From positions 1 through 64,000 of the forward strand of contig JBBDXJ010000322.1 of assembly GCA_040902445.1 (NCBI GenBank): 64,000 nucleotides of DNA, written 5' to 3'. The stretch comes from Chryseosolibacter sp040902445 (GTDB lineage: Bacteria; Bacteroidota; Bacteroidia; Cytophagales; Cyclobacteriaceae). The notes under the pieces were generated by a model. That model searched no databases and was not told the origin of the DNA. It saw only the letters and a program-made list of their open reading frames with translations. Below, one piece after another: positions 32,459 to 40,767 of this stretch. The translations under genes were made by a program, and so were the position numbers. Position 1 is the first letter of the stretch, and each line of letters begins with the position of its first letter.

Positions 32459-33267
32459 TCCAGAAAGCCGCACCAGTAAACAAGGCTATCAAACTCTTTT
32501 TTCAGATCCACTTCATTTTTAAAGATCCCGAAGACAGCGGATCCCGAACCGGTCAGACTTGCGTAGGAGGCGCCCAATGCATACATTTTTTGATGAAGGG
32601 CTTCAACAAGCGGAAACTGTTTGAACAATACCGCCTCGAAATCATTCCCAAGCAATTCTTTCCATTCTCCGATCGGATGATGTTCCAATATCTGCCGGAG
32701 GTCTGTCGTCCGGTTTCGCGGTGTAATTCCGGCGAAAGCCCGGGCGGTAGAAATGTGCACTTCCGGCTTTACGATCACGAGGTATTTTCCCTTCAGGCTC
32801 ACGGCGACATCTGATAATATCTCTCCCCTTCCCGTACCGATCATTGCTTTGTTTTCAATAAAAAAAGCGCAGTCACTCCCGAGCTGCGCGGCGTACTCCT
32901 TCAATTTTTCCCCGCTGAGTGCGAGGTCAAAAATCCCGTTCAGCGTGCGCAAAGTATAAGCTCCGTCAGACGATCCGCCGCCCAACCCCGCACCTATTGG
33001 AATTATCTTATGGAGGTGAATAGCCACCGGCTTAAGACCGTAGATCTTTTTCAGGATTTCGTATGCACGAACACAAAGGTTGTCAGCGGCCGCACCGGAA
33101 ACGGGTATTCCTGATTGGGAAAAAGAAAAGCTTTTTGCCGGAACAATATCCAACACGTCATTCCATTGAACGGGGTAGAAACAGGTGGTGATATTATGGT
33201 ACCCGTCAGGCCTTTTGCTGATAATATTTAATCCAAGGTTAATCTTACAGGATGGAAAAGAAACCAT
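32455..33267 (-). CDS. ispE: 4-diphosphocytidyl-2-C-methyl-D-erythritol kinase
   Basis: A 270-residue GHMP kinase. The N-terminal CKINLGLNIISKRPDGYHN is characteristic of IspE, the ATP-binding motif is PIGAGLGGGSSDGAY (residues 90-104), and the C-terminal SLTGSGSAVFGIF is motif III. It phosphorylates the 2-hydroxyl of CDP-methylerythritol in the MEP isoprenoid pathway. The upstream flank toward fabI holds a GTTGGCT-type 7-bp array. Confidence 0.95.
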   Translation of the reverse strand: MVSFPSCKINLGLNIISKRPDGYHNITTCFYPVQWNDVLDIVPAKSFSFSQSGIPVSGAAADNLCVRAYEILKKIYGLKPVAIHLHKIIPIGAGLGGGSSDGAYTLRTLNGIFDLALSGEKLKEYAAQLGSDCAFFIENKAMIGTGRGEILSDVAVSLKGKYLVIVKPEVHISTARAFAGITPRNRTTDLRQILEHHPIGEWKELLGNDFEAVLFKQFPLVEALHQKMYALGASYASLTGSGSAVFGIFKNEVDLKKEFDSLVYWCGFLD

Positions 33268-33274
33268 AGCAATT

Positions 33275-33302
33275 GTTGGCTATTGGTTGTTGGCTGTTGG
33301 CG
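33275..33302. repeat. 7-bp tandem array, GTTGGCT type, between fabI and ispE
   Basis: Four units in register: GTTGGCT, ATTGGTT, GTTGGCT, GTTGGCG, followed by CCAATTGCCAAT, a partly inverted continuation. Confidence 0.8.
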
Positions 33303-33326
33303 AGAAACCAATTGCCAATGCAATAG

Positions 33327-34139
33327 TTATTTGGAAAGTTTTTCGATCAGGTCCTGGGTAATACCCGTTGTGGAGAAGCCGCCGTCGTGCATGAGATTCT
33401 GCATGGTAACCATTCGTGTAAGATCGGAAAACATCACAGTAATATAAGCAGCACAATCTTCCGCGGATGCATTTCCCAGCGGCGACATCATTTGCGCATA
33501 ATCGAAGAACATATCAAAACCTGCAATACCAACCCCTGCGGTTGTTTTGGTTGGGGATTGGGAGATAGTGTTGACCCGTACCTTCTTCGATTTCCCAAAC
33601 CGGTATCCATAACTCCGCGCGATGGATTCGAGCACGGCCTTTGCCTGCGCCATATCGGAGTAGTCGGGGAATACCCGCTGTGCGGCAATGTAAGTTAAGG
33701 CTAGGATAGAACCGTGTTCATTCATGGCGTCAGTCTTCTCTGCGGTTTGCAAAACTTTATGGAAGGACAGGCCCGAAATATCCAGCGTCTTTAAAAACCA
33801 GTCATAGTTAAGGTCGCCGTAGTCCCTGTTCTTTCTGACGTTGGGACTCATTCCAATAGAGTGAAGAACAAAGTCCAGTTTGCCTCCCAGCACCTCCATA
33901 GATTTAGTAAAAAGGGTATTGAGGTCTTGTTCGGAGGTAGCGTCGGCGGGGATAATTTCCGCATTGCAGCTTTTAGCCAGGTCGTTGATCTTGCCCATCC
34001 GCATGGCTATTGGGGCGTTGGTGAGTGTAAATACTCCGCCTTCCTCTTTTACTTTCAAGGCTGTTTTCCAGGCGATTGAGTTCTCGTCCAGTGCTCCGAA
34101 AATTATCCCGCGTTTTCCTTTTAATAGGTTATATCCCAT
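33327..34139 (-). CDS. fabI: enoyl-[acyl-carrier-protein] reductase
   Basis: A 270-residue FabI with the NAD-binding opening GIIFGALDENSIAW (residues 11-24). The active-site trio follows the E. coli spacing: Tyr150, Tyr160 and Lys167 in TYIAAQRVFPDY and SDMAQAKA. HSIGMSPN and DISGLSF also fit. It reduces the enoyl-ACP double bond in the last step of each fatty-acid elongation cycle and is the triclosan target in other bacteria. ispE is downstream on the same strand. Confidence 0.96.
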   Translation of the reverse strand: MGYNLLKGKRGIIFGALDENSIAWKTALKVKEEGGVFTLTNAPIAMRMGKINDLAKSCNAEIIPADATSEQDLNTLFTKSMEVLGGKLDFVLHSIGMSPNVRKNRDYGDLNYDWFLKTLDISGLSFHKVLQTAEKTDAMNEHGSILALTYIAAQRVFPDYSDMAQAKAVLESIARSYGYRFGKSKKVRVNTISQSPTKTTAGVGIAGFDMFFDYAQMMSPLGNASAEDCAAYITVMFSDLTRMVTMQNLMHDGGFSTTGITQDLIEKLSK

Positions 34140-34275
34140 ATTTTCTGCCTTTTTCTTTTGTCCGCAATATTACAAATAGTCGGGTAAGGCGGAAATCCCG
34201 TAAAGAAATTCCCCCCGGATTGTATTAAAAGATGAATGAATTGTTTAAATTACTATCCCCTAACCCCTTAATCCT

Positions 34276-35016
34276 ATGGAAAGCAATTCGGATTTTATTT
34301 TGTCCTGGGATCGATACATGAGCCTGGGAGCATACGTCTGTGTCGGCCTTGCACTACTGATCCTGTTGTATCATGAGTTCCGGATCATGATGATCAAAGA
34401 TTACAAGGAAAAATATGATTATGTTAACCTCAATGAAATCAAATTTTTCTGGTACGCTGTGATCGCCCTTATTACGGGTGCTGCTTTCTACGCCAATTCT
34501 ATTGGAACAAAGATGATCTTTTCAGATGTCACCATCTGGTTCTACGTTCGGATTTTCATGACAGCGAGTTTTGCCGTAATCGCGTATTTTATTTTTTACA
34601 GTCTCGTCCGGATCTATTATCCGCAGTACGTTGAAAAACGCCTCAACAAGTTACGCCACAAGCCAAGGCTCTCTCCTTCGGGAAACGTCATGCGCAAGCT
34701 GAAGGAAAAAGAAGAGGAGGCACACCTTGAACCGGAATTGTTCAGGGAACAAAGTGAAGTGCACTCTGTTGATTACGATGTGTGGCTTGATGAGCAGACA
34801 GGTTTCACGAAAGTAGAAAAGTACCATGCTTACCAGCATGCAATAGAATGTCCCGAGTGCGGGTATGTTACTTTCCGGGTGCGAAACGAGGAAATTGAAC
34901 AACAACCCACTGATGATGAACCCGGGCTTCTTGTAAAGCACTACCGTTGCGGTTACTGCAACCATCGCGAGGCACGTGAGTCAGTGATCGCAAAACTTTC
35001 GGAGAATGTAGCGTGA
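34276..35016 (+). CDS. membrane protein with C-terminal zinc ribbon, unknown function
   Basis: A 246-residue protein I do not recognise as a named family. Three or four N-terminal helices (about residues 18-36, 56-75, 88-115) are followed by a basic linker (YVEKRLNKLRHKPRL), a charged region, and a zinc-ribbon-like end with CPECGY near residue 192 and CGYC near 225-228. It probably faces the cytoplasm with the metal site. A weak hairpin (CGCCAC/GTGGCG, 35028-35046) after the stop could end transcription. Confidence 0.7.
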   Translation: MESNSDFILSWDRYMSLGAYVCVGLALLILLYHEFRIMMIKDYKEKYDYVNLNEIKFFWYAVIALITGAAFYANSIGTKMIFSDVTIWFYVRIFMTASFAVIAYFIFYSLVRIYYPQYVEKRLNKLRHKPRLSPSGNVMRKLKEKEEEAHLEPELFREQSEVHSVDYDVWLDEQTGFTKVEKYHAYQHAIECPECGYVTFRVRNEEIEQQPTDDEPGLLVKHYRCGYCNHREARESVIAKLSENVA

Positions 35017-35127
35017 CCCTGCATGGTCGCCACCAACGTCGTGGCGTTTCAGCAGGAATTATAAGGTGATGCTATTCAGACTGGACCAGTCTTTCAAATT
35101 TTTTGCTTTCTTTACCGCGACAATGAA

Positions 35128-35167
35128 TTATTATTCCCAATTTGCTTTTTGATTCTGGGAATAATAA
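35128..35167. promoter_or_regulatory. 12-bp perfect inverted repeat upstream of murI
   Basis: TTATTATTCCCA (35128-35139) is exactly inverted at 35156-35167 with a 16-base loop. No T-run follows on either strand, so it is not a normal terminator; it ends 25 bases before the murI ATG. Confidence 0.65.
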
Positions 35168-35192
35168 ATGTTAGGGAGGCATAAGCGGTTAA

Positions 35193-36005
35193 ATGGAGAA
35201 TAAGCAAAAAAAACCCATCGGAATATTCGACAGTGGAATCGGAGGGCTTACCGTGGCGCATGCCATCAAAACTTTATTACCGGAAGAAGATCTTATTTAT
35301 TTCGGCGATACTGCTCATTTGCCTTACGGAGATAAATCGGAGGCTGCCATCCAGGTTTACTCTATAAAAATTGCCGACATACTATTGAAAAAAGGTTGTA
35401 AGGTGATTGTCATCGCATGCAACTCCGCGAGTTCAGCATCGTATGAGCTGCTGAAGGAATATGTCCGCACGGATACGCACGTCATCAATGTAATTGATCC
35501 CATGGTTGAGTTGGTGATCCGGAATTTTAAAGGAACGAATATTGGATTAATTGGTACCAAGCGGACGGTACAATCGGGTGTGTATGGGCGAAAAATTCAG
35601 GAAGCGAACAAGAATATAACCTTGCATTCCCTTGCGACCCCGTTGTTGGCGCCCATGATAGAGGAAGGTTTTTTTAACAACCAGATCAGTCATGAGATCA
35701 TCGCTCAATATTTATCAGATCCTGAGTTAAAAAACATTGAGGCGCTCATTCTCGCCTGTACCCATTATCCGCTGATCAAAAAAGAAATAAACGAATATTA
35801 TGGTGGCAAGATGAAGATCCTTGACTCCTCTGAAGTGGTAGCGCAAGCGCTGCTGAAATATTTATCAGAAGAGGGCCTGTTGAATACCACCCATCGCGCA
35901 GATCACCATTTTCTGGTATCGGATTTTACAGAATCCTTTGAGTCTTCGGCACGTATGTTTTTTCACGAATCTGTAAAACTTGAAAAGCATTCACTATGGA
36001 ATTGA
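35193..36005 (+). CDS. murI: glutamate racemase
   Basis: The 270-residue protein has the racemase signatures: IFDSGIGGLTV with Asp13, YFGDTAHLPYG, Cys76 in ACNSASS and Cys189 in ACTHYPL, the two catalytic cysteines. It converts L- to D-glutamate for peptidoglycan. The gene stands directly before nuoH, with a 98-base gap. A perfect 12-bp inverted repeat precedes the start. Confidence 0.96.
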   Translation: MENKQKKPIGIFDSGIGGLTVAHAIKTLLPEEDLIYFGDTAHLPYGDKSEAAIQVYSIKIADILLKKGCKVIVIACNSASSASYELLKEYVRTDTHVINVIDPMVELVIRNFKGTNIGLIGTKRTVQSGVYGRKIQEANKNITLHSLATPLLAPMIEEGFFNNQISHEIIAQYLSDPELKNIEALILACTHYPLIKKEINEYYGGKMKILDSSEVVAQALLKYLSEEGLLNTTHRADHHFLVSDFTESFESSARMFFHESVKLEKHSLWN

Positions 36006-36103
36006 CCCGGCATTACACCAGTTGGTGACAAATCTTCGCCTGGAAAGAAATGTTGTGCCGGTTCACGAATAAATTTTAGCATCTTAGGTAGAAATTCAGG
36101 GGA

Positions 36104-37186
36104 TTGACAACAATCATTTTTCTTTTACCTTTTCTAGTCATTTATGCGGTTTTAGCCATCTACGCAGAGCGGAAAATATCTGCGTTTATTCAGGACAGGC
36201 TCGGCCCTATGGAAGTGGGTTATTATGGAATAGCTCAAACCGTTGCGGATCTTCTGAAACTTCTTCAAAAAGAGGATATCATTCCGGCGAAAGCCCAGAA
36301 GGGATTATTCAAAATTGCTCCCGTTGTAATATTTGTGTCAGTATTTGCAGGTTTTTCGGTATTGCCTCTAAGTCCATCGTGGTCCGGCGCGGCATTATCC
36401 TCGGGTCTTTTCTTTCTGCTGGCCATTATTTCCCTGGATGTCATCGGAATAATTCTGGCGGGATGGAGTTCCAACAATAAATACAGTGTGTTAGGAACAA
36501 TGCGTTCGGCGGCCCAACTGATTTCCTATGAAGTGCCACTGGGGTTAGCAGTGATCAGTGTCTGTATCTTTTCCCAGACCCTTGACCTTCAGGAGATTTC
36601 CTATCAACAGGGTATCTTATCCACCGAACCCCAATATCTCTTTAACATTCCTTCACTGAATATAGCTGTAGAAAAAACCGGTGGATTCGTTGCCTGGAAT
36701 ATTTTCAGAATGCCCCTGCTTTTTTTTACATGGGTAATATTTTTTATTGCTTCACTTGCAGAATGTAACCGCGCCCCCTTCGACCTGCCGGAGGCTGAAT
36801 CAGAACTTGTGGCAGGGTTCCATACTGAATACTCGGGATTTAGGTTTGCGGTGATCATGTTGGGTGAGTATGCAATGATGCTATTAGTAAGTATATTAGG
36901 GGCAGTGTTATTTTTCGGAAGCTGGAATACACCCTTGCCCAACGTAGGTTCTTTAACCCTGGCTTCCTGGACGACCGGTGAACCCGGAACAATAGCTTCG
37001 ACATTGTGGGGTATTTTTTGGCTGATGAGTAAGTCGCTGTTTTTTGTTTCCGTTCAGATCTGGATTCGCTGGACTTATCCCCGGCTCAGGGTCGATCAAC
37101 TGATGACGTTAAGCTGGAAATACTTGACGCCAATTGCTCTGCTATTCATCATCGTGTTTGCGTTTTGGAAAATCATATTCATTTAA
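36104..37186 (+). CDS. nuoH: NADH-quinone oxidoreductase subunit H
   Basis: The 360-residue membrane subunit shows the NuoH pattern: YAERKISAFIQDRLGPMEVG near residue 20, QTVADLLKLLQKED, SYEVPLGLAV and LAECNRAPFDLPEAESELVAGFHTEYSG, the conserved quinone-site loop. The start is TTG 36104. NuoH forms part of the quinone cavity of complex I at the junction with the peripheral arm. It is the first nuo gene here; subunits A-G are not upstream (murI is), so they must be encoded elsewhere. A TPR kinase follows at six bases. Confidence 0.96.
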   Translation: MTTIIFLLPFLVIYAVLAIYAERKISAFIQDRLGPMEVGYYGIAQTVADLLKLLQKEDIIPAKAQKGLFKIAPVVIFVSVFAGFSVLPLSPSWSGAALSSGLFFLLAIISLDVIGIILAGWSSNNKYSVLGTMRSAAQLISYEVPLGLAVISVCIFSQTLDLQEISYQQGILSTEPQYLFNIPSLNIAVEKTGGFVAWNIFRMPLLFFTWVIFFIASLAECNRAPFDLPEAESELVAGFHTEYSGFRFAVIMLGEYAMMLLVSILGAVLFFGSWNTPLPNVGSLTLASWTTGEPGTIASTLWGIFWLMSKSLFFVSVQIWIRWTYPRLRVDQLMTLSWKYLTPIALLFIIVFAFWKIIFI

Positions 37187-37191
37187 ATAGC

Positions 37192-39210
37192 GTGCGCCTT
37201 AACTGTTTCTATATTATTCTATTTCTGCATTGTTCAGGTGCAGTCTGGGCTCAGGGCACTATTGACAGCCTTGAGTCGGCATTGAACAATAACCTGCCCG
37301 ACTCCAACCGGATATCGGTCTTGATCAGCCTGTCGCGTGAATACCAATACACCAATATCAATAGAAGCAGAGAGCATGCGGAAAATGCTCTTAAGCTTGC
37401 AGAGGGCAACAATTTCCGGAAACAAAAAATACGGGCTTATCAGAACATAGGCCTGTTATACGCCATCAGCGGTGATTACAGTACTGCCTTGCGATACGAT
37501 AATCTCGCTTTGCAAAACAGCATACAGAACAGCGACAGCGTAAACCTCAGCATCGATTATAACAATGTCGCCAGTGATTATTACGATCTCGGTGAATACG
37601 ACGAGGCGTATTATTATTTCACACAATCTTACCGTGTAGCGCAAAACATCCAGGATTCCCTGCGCATGGCCATAGCCCTCCACAATGTTGGAAGGGTCTT
37701 TAAAGAACTCGGGCAGTATGATCGCGCACTGGCGCACCTCAATCTGTCCCTGCAAAAGAGTCGTGACATCAATGACATTGAGGGGATTCCCTATTCACTG
37801 GATGAAATAGGCGATGTCATGCTCCGAAAAGGGGAGTACGATTCTGCATTGAATATCCTGCTCCGCTCGGTGAACCTTACCCGTGAACAAAACCTTGGAG
37901 TGCTGGAACCCAAAACCCTCGCAAAACTTGCTACCGTGCATTTGCATTCCAAAAACTATGATCATGCACTGGCTTACTACGATACAACCTACAAGCTGCA
38001 CGAAAGAACAGGAAACGAATTTGGAATTGCTGAAGTTGAACTGGGTCGCGGCCTTGTCTTTATTGAACAGGGAAAGTACGATGAGGCAATGCAATCCATT
38101 AGCCGCAGTTTGTCGCTTGCAAAACAATCCAACGCACGCATACTTGAGATCCGGGGATATAGTACGCTTTCCAACCTTTATGAGCTGAAGAAGGATTACA
38201 AGAATTCCCTGGCTTATTTCAAACAATTTAAGCAGCTCGAAGACAGTCTGTTCAGCCAGGATATGCAGGAGAAGCTTTTGCGCGATCAGATCCGATTCGA
38301 GACAGAAGACAAGGATTCGGAAATCGCGGCCTTAAATCAGGAACGGAATCTCAAGGACGACACCATCAAAAGACAGGAATTTATCAGAAACATCCTGGTG
38401 GTGGTAATGGCGTTGAGTGTCATTCTGCTGGCAACAGTTTACCGCAGCGGACAGCGACGCAGGCAGATCAATACGCTGCTGTTAAGACATCAACAGGAAA
38501 TGGAGACCCGCAGCGAAGAACTCGAACGTCTCAATCAGGTAAAAGATAAATTTTTCTCTATTATTTCACATGACCTTCGATCGCCTATCAATGCACTGGC
38601 CGGATTGCTGGACCTGCTCGACAAGGGAGCGGTAAAACCAGACGAGTTATCGCGTCATATTCACGAGCTGAAATCGCGGTTTAATCACACGCGAACCTTG
38701 CTCAATAATCTCCTCGACTGGACGTTGTTGCAAATGGACAAACTGAATCTGCAGGCCACGCGTATTGACCTGCATAAAATAGTGGATGAAAACATTCAAC
38801 TGTTGGGGTCCGTGTCGAACAAGCAGATCAAGCTCAACAATCAGGTTCCACCGAACACTATTGGTTTCGCGGATTCAAACACGGTCAACCTGGTGATCCG
38901 GAACCTGATGACCAACGCCATAAAATTTACCAATGATGGGGGCGAAGTTGTTATCGGCGCCAAAGATCATGACAACGAATGGCTGATAACTGTGAAAGAC
39001 AATGGCGTGGGTATGAATGACGACGTATTGAAAATTCTTTTTGATAAAACCGCTCCTTACACTACCCGCGGTACGGCAAATGAGAAAGGCACAGGGCTCG
39101 GCCTTATCCTCTGCAAAGAATTTGTGGAGAAGAACGGCGGGAAAATTTTTGTCGAAAGTGAAGTAGGAAAAGGCAGTAAATTTTCATTTACGATACCCAA
39201 ACCCCAATAA
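37192..39210 (+). CDS. TPR-repeat sensor histidine kinase within the nuo operon
   Basis: From GTG 37192 (signal peptide MRLNCFYIILFLHCSGAVWA) this is a 672-residue kinase. TPR repeats fill about residues 30-355 (motifs such as ALRYDNLAL, GEYDEAYYYFTQSY), a coiled coil leads to one membrane helix at about 398-416, then HisKA with His460 in IISHDLRSP and an ATPase domain (NLMTNAIKFTNDGG, DNGVGM, GTGLGL). No receiver domain is fused and no regulator gene adjoins. A TTG at 37165 would overlap nuoH by 22 bases. It sits between nuoH and nuoI, an unusual place. Confidence 0.9.
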   Translation: MRLNCFYIILFLHCSGAVWAQGTIDSLESALNNNLPDSNRISVLISLSREYQYTNINRSREHAENALKLAEGNNFRKQKIRAYQNIGLLYAISGDYSTALRYDNLALQNSIQNSDSVNLSIDYNNVASDYYDLGEYDEAYYYFTQSYRVAQNIQDSLRMAIALHNVGRVFKELGQYDRALAHLNLSLQKSRDINDIEGIPYSLDEIGDVMLRKGEYDSALNILLRSVNLTREQNLGVLEPKTLAKLATVHLHSKNYDHALAYYDTTYKLHERTGNEFGIAEVELGRGLVFIEQGKYDEAMQSISRSLSLAKQSNARILEIRGYSTLSNLYELKKDYKNSLAYFKQFKQLEDSLFSQDMQEKLLRDQIRFETEDKDSEIAALNQERNLKDDTIKRQEFIRNILVVVMALSVILLATVYRSGQRRRQINTLLLRHQQEMETRSEELERLNQVKDKFFSIISHDLRSPINALAGLLDLLDKGAVKPDELSRHIHELKSRFNHTRTLLNNLLDWTLLQMDKLNLQATRIDLHKIVDENIQLLGSVSNKQIKLNNQVPPNTIGFADSNTVNLVIRNLMTNAIKFTNDGGEVVIGAKDHDNEWLITVKDNGVGMNDDVLKILFDKTAPYTTRGTANEKGTGLGLILCKEFVEKNGGKIFVESEVGKGSKFSFTIPKPQ

Positions 39211-39249
39211 TCTCCGGGATTTACCTACTTCGTACTGCTATTTCTTTCT

Positions 39250-39257
39250 TATTTTTG
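39250..39257 (+). promoter_or_regulatory. candidate -7 box (TATTTTTG) for nuoI
   Basis: A TAnnTTTG match 14 bases before the nuoI ATG. It suggests that nuoI-N can be transcribed separately from nuoH and the kinase. Confidence 0.4.
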
Positions 39258-39271
39258 CCTGATTATCTGGT

Positions 39272-39961
39272 ATGCACCTAAACAAACGGTCGTATTTCAA
39301 TAACCTGTTTAGCTCCTTTCGCTCCCTGCGTCAGGGTTTGAAGATTACTTTCGCCCACATACTCCGGTCAACAAAAAAAAGAACCATTATCCCCATCACC
39401 GATGACCGGTATTTTTCGCACACCGAAGGAATTTCGACCATTCAATATCCCCATGAAATGATAGCGGTACCTGACAATGGCCGGTATCGCCTTCACAATG
39501 AAATTGACGATTGTATTGTGTGCGACAAATGTGCTAAGATCTGTCCGGTTGATTGTATCGAAATTGAGCCCATAAGGGCAACGGAAGAAATCGGCAAAAC
39601 TTCCGACGGCACACCAAAACGGATCTATGCGGCCAAATTTGACATTGATATGGCCAAATGTTGCTTCTGCGGTCTTTGCACCACCGTTTGCCCCACCGAA
39701 TGCCTGACGATGACAAAAGTTTTTGATTTCAGCGTTACCGAGATCCGGGAACACAACTTTGCGTTTGCCGAAATGTCTCAGGCCGAGATCGCGGAAAAGA
39801 AAAATCTTTTTGAGCAGTATCAAAAAAGCAAAGCTGGCCCCCAGCAGCCCGCCTCGCCTGCTGAAACAAAGAAAGAAACTTCAGCATCGCCCACTCCCGC
39901 GCCGAAACCGGTTTTCAGACCAAAAATAAAACCACCGGGATCCAATCCTCCAACTACATGA
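39272..39961 (+). CDS. nuoI: NADH-quinone oxidoreductase subunit I
   Basis: A 229-residue ferredoxin-like subunit with two [4Fe-4S] motifs: CDKCAKICPVDCIEIE at about residue 88 and CCFCGLCTTVCPTECL at about 131. These clusters (N6a and N6b) carry electrons toward N2 and quinone. The C-terminal 50 residues are a Pro/Ala/Lys-rich tail (KKETSASPTPAPKPVF) not needed by the fold. Its stop overlaps nuoJ (ATGA). A probable -7 box lies just upstream. Confidence 0.95.
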   Translation: MHLNKRSYFNNLFSSFRSLRQGLKITFAHILRSTKKRTIIPITDDRYFSHTEGISTIQYPHEMIAVPDNGRYRLHNEIDDCIVCDKCAKICPVDCIEIEPIRATEEIGKTSDGTPKRIYAAKFDIDMAKCCFCGLCTTVCPTECLTMTKVFDFSVTEIREHNFAFAEMSQAEIAEKKNLFEQYQKSKAGPQQPASPAETKKETSASPTPAPKPVFRPKIKPPGSNPPTT

Positions 39962-40458
39962 ATGGTGTAACGATCCTATTTTACTTCTTTATCATACTCG
40001 CCGGAGTGTCTGCCGGAGCCATCGTCTTTTCAAAAAATGTATTTAAAAGCGCCCTTTTTCTCCTGGTATCATTGCTGTCTGTGGCAGCTCTCTACGTTTT
40101 ATCCTTTGCCGAATTTCTCGCCGTCGCCCAAATCCTTATTTACGCCGGTGGAATACTGGTGATCATTATTTTTGGAATTATGCTAACGACGAAAATCTCC
40201 GGGCGGCCACTGGTTGTTGAGAATACACATATATTGAGCGGGGGGATTGCCGGCATCAGCCTGTTTATTTTGCTGACCCGTTTCCTTCCCTCCCTACCAT
40301 CCGGCGCAACGAGCGGGTTACAGCCTGAAGACATCCGCGTCATCGGGTTAGCCATATTCAGCAGATATCCTGTGCCTTTCGAGGTTGCAGGATTATTGCT
40401 TTTGATCGCATTAGTTGGCGCAGCGGTGGTTACCTCCCACTTAAAATCAAAAGCATGA
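39958..40458 (+). CDS. nuoJ: NADH-quinone oxidoreductase subunit J
   Basis: A 166-residue membrane subunit with five helices. The segment FKSALFLLVSLLSVAALYVL and AEFLAVAQILIYAGGILVII (residues 43-62) are the NuoJ signature, including the pi-bulge helix. It is part of the proton-translocating arm of complex I. Overlaps of four bases at both ends (nuoI and nuoK) show tight coupling. Confidence 0.95.
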   Translation: MNGVTILFYFFIILAGVSAGAIVFSKNVFKSALFLLVSLLSVAALYVLSFAEFLAVAQILIYAGGILVIIIFGIMLTTKISGRPLVVENTHILSGGIAGISLFILLTRFLPSLPSGATSGLQPEDIRVIGLAIFSRYPVPFEVAGLLLLIALVGAAVVTSHLKSKA

Positions 40459-40763
40459 TGCTACCATTTCACTATTTACCCTATCTGGCGGCATTTTTAT
40501 TTTGTGCAGGACTCATAATTGTAATCGTAAAGCGGAATGCCATCATGGTCTTGCTGGGAATTGAACTGATGTTAAATGCTTCGAATCTCAACCTGGTGGC
40601 ATTCAATCAGCAATACCCCGCGGAGTTGCATGGTCACATTTTTGTTTTGTTCGTTATTATTGTTGCCGTTTCTGAAGCGGCTGTAGGGCTGGCGATTGTG
40701 CTTCGGGTGTACCAGTACTATCAATCATCTGTTCCGGATGAGATCGCAGAACTAAAGGGGTAA
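40455..40763 (+). CDS. nuoK: NADH-quinone oxidoreductase subunit K
   Basis: A 102-residue, three-helix subunit of the membrane arm. VLLGIELMLNASNLNLVAF (about residues 34-52) has the conserved glutamate of NuoK in the second helix, and a second acid is in SEAAVGLAI. Both are part of the proton path. It overlaps nuoJ by four bases and is followed four bases later by nuoL. Confidence 0.96.
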   Translation: MMLPFHYLPYLAAFLFCAGLIIVIVKRNAIMVLLGIELMLNASNLNLVAFNQQYPAELHGHIFVLFVIIVAVSEAAVGLAIVLRVYQYYQSSVPDEIAELKG

Positions 40764-40767
40764 GGCC

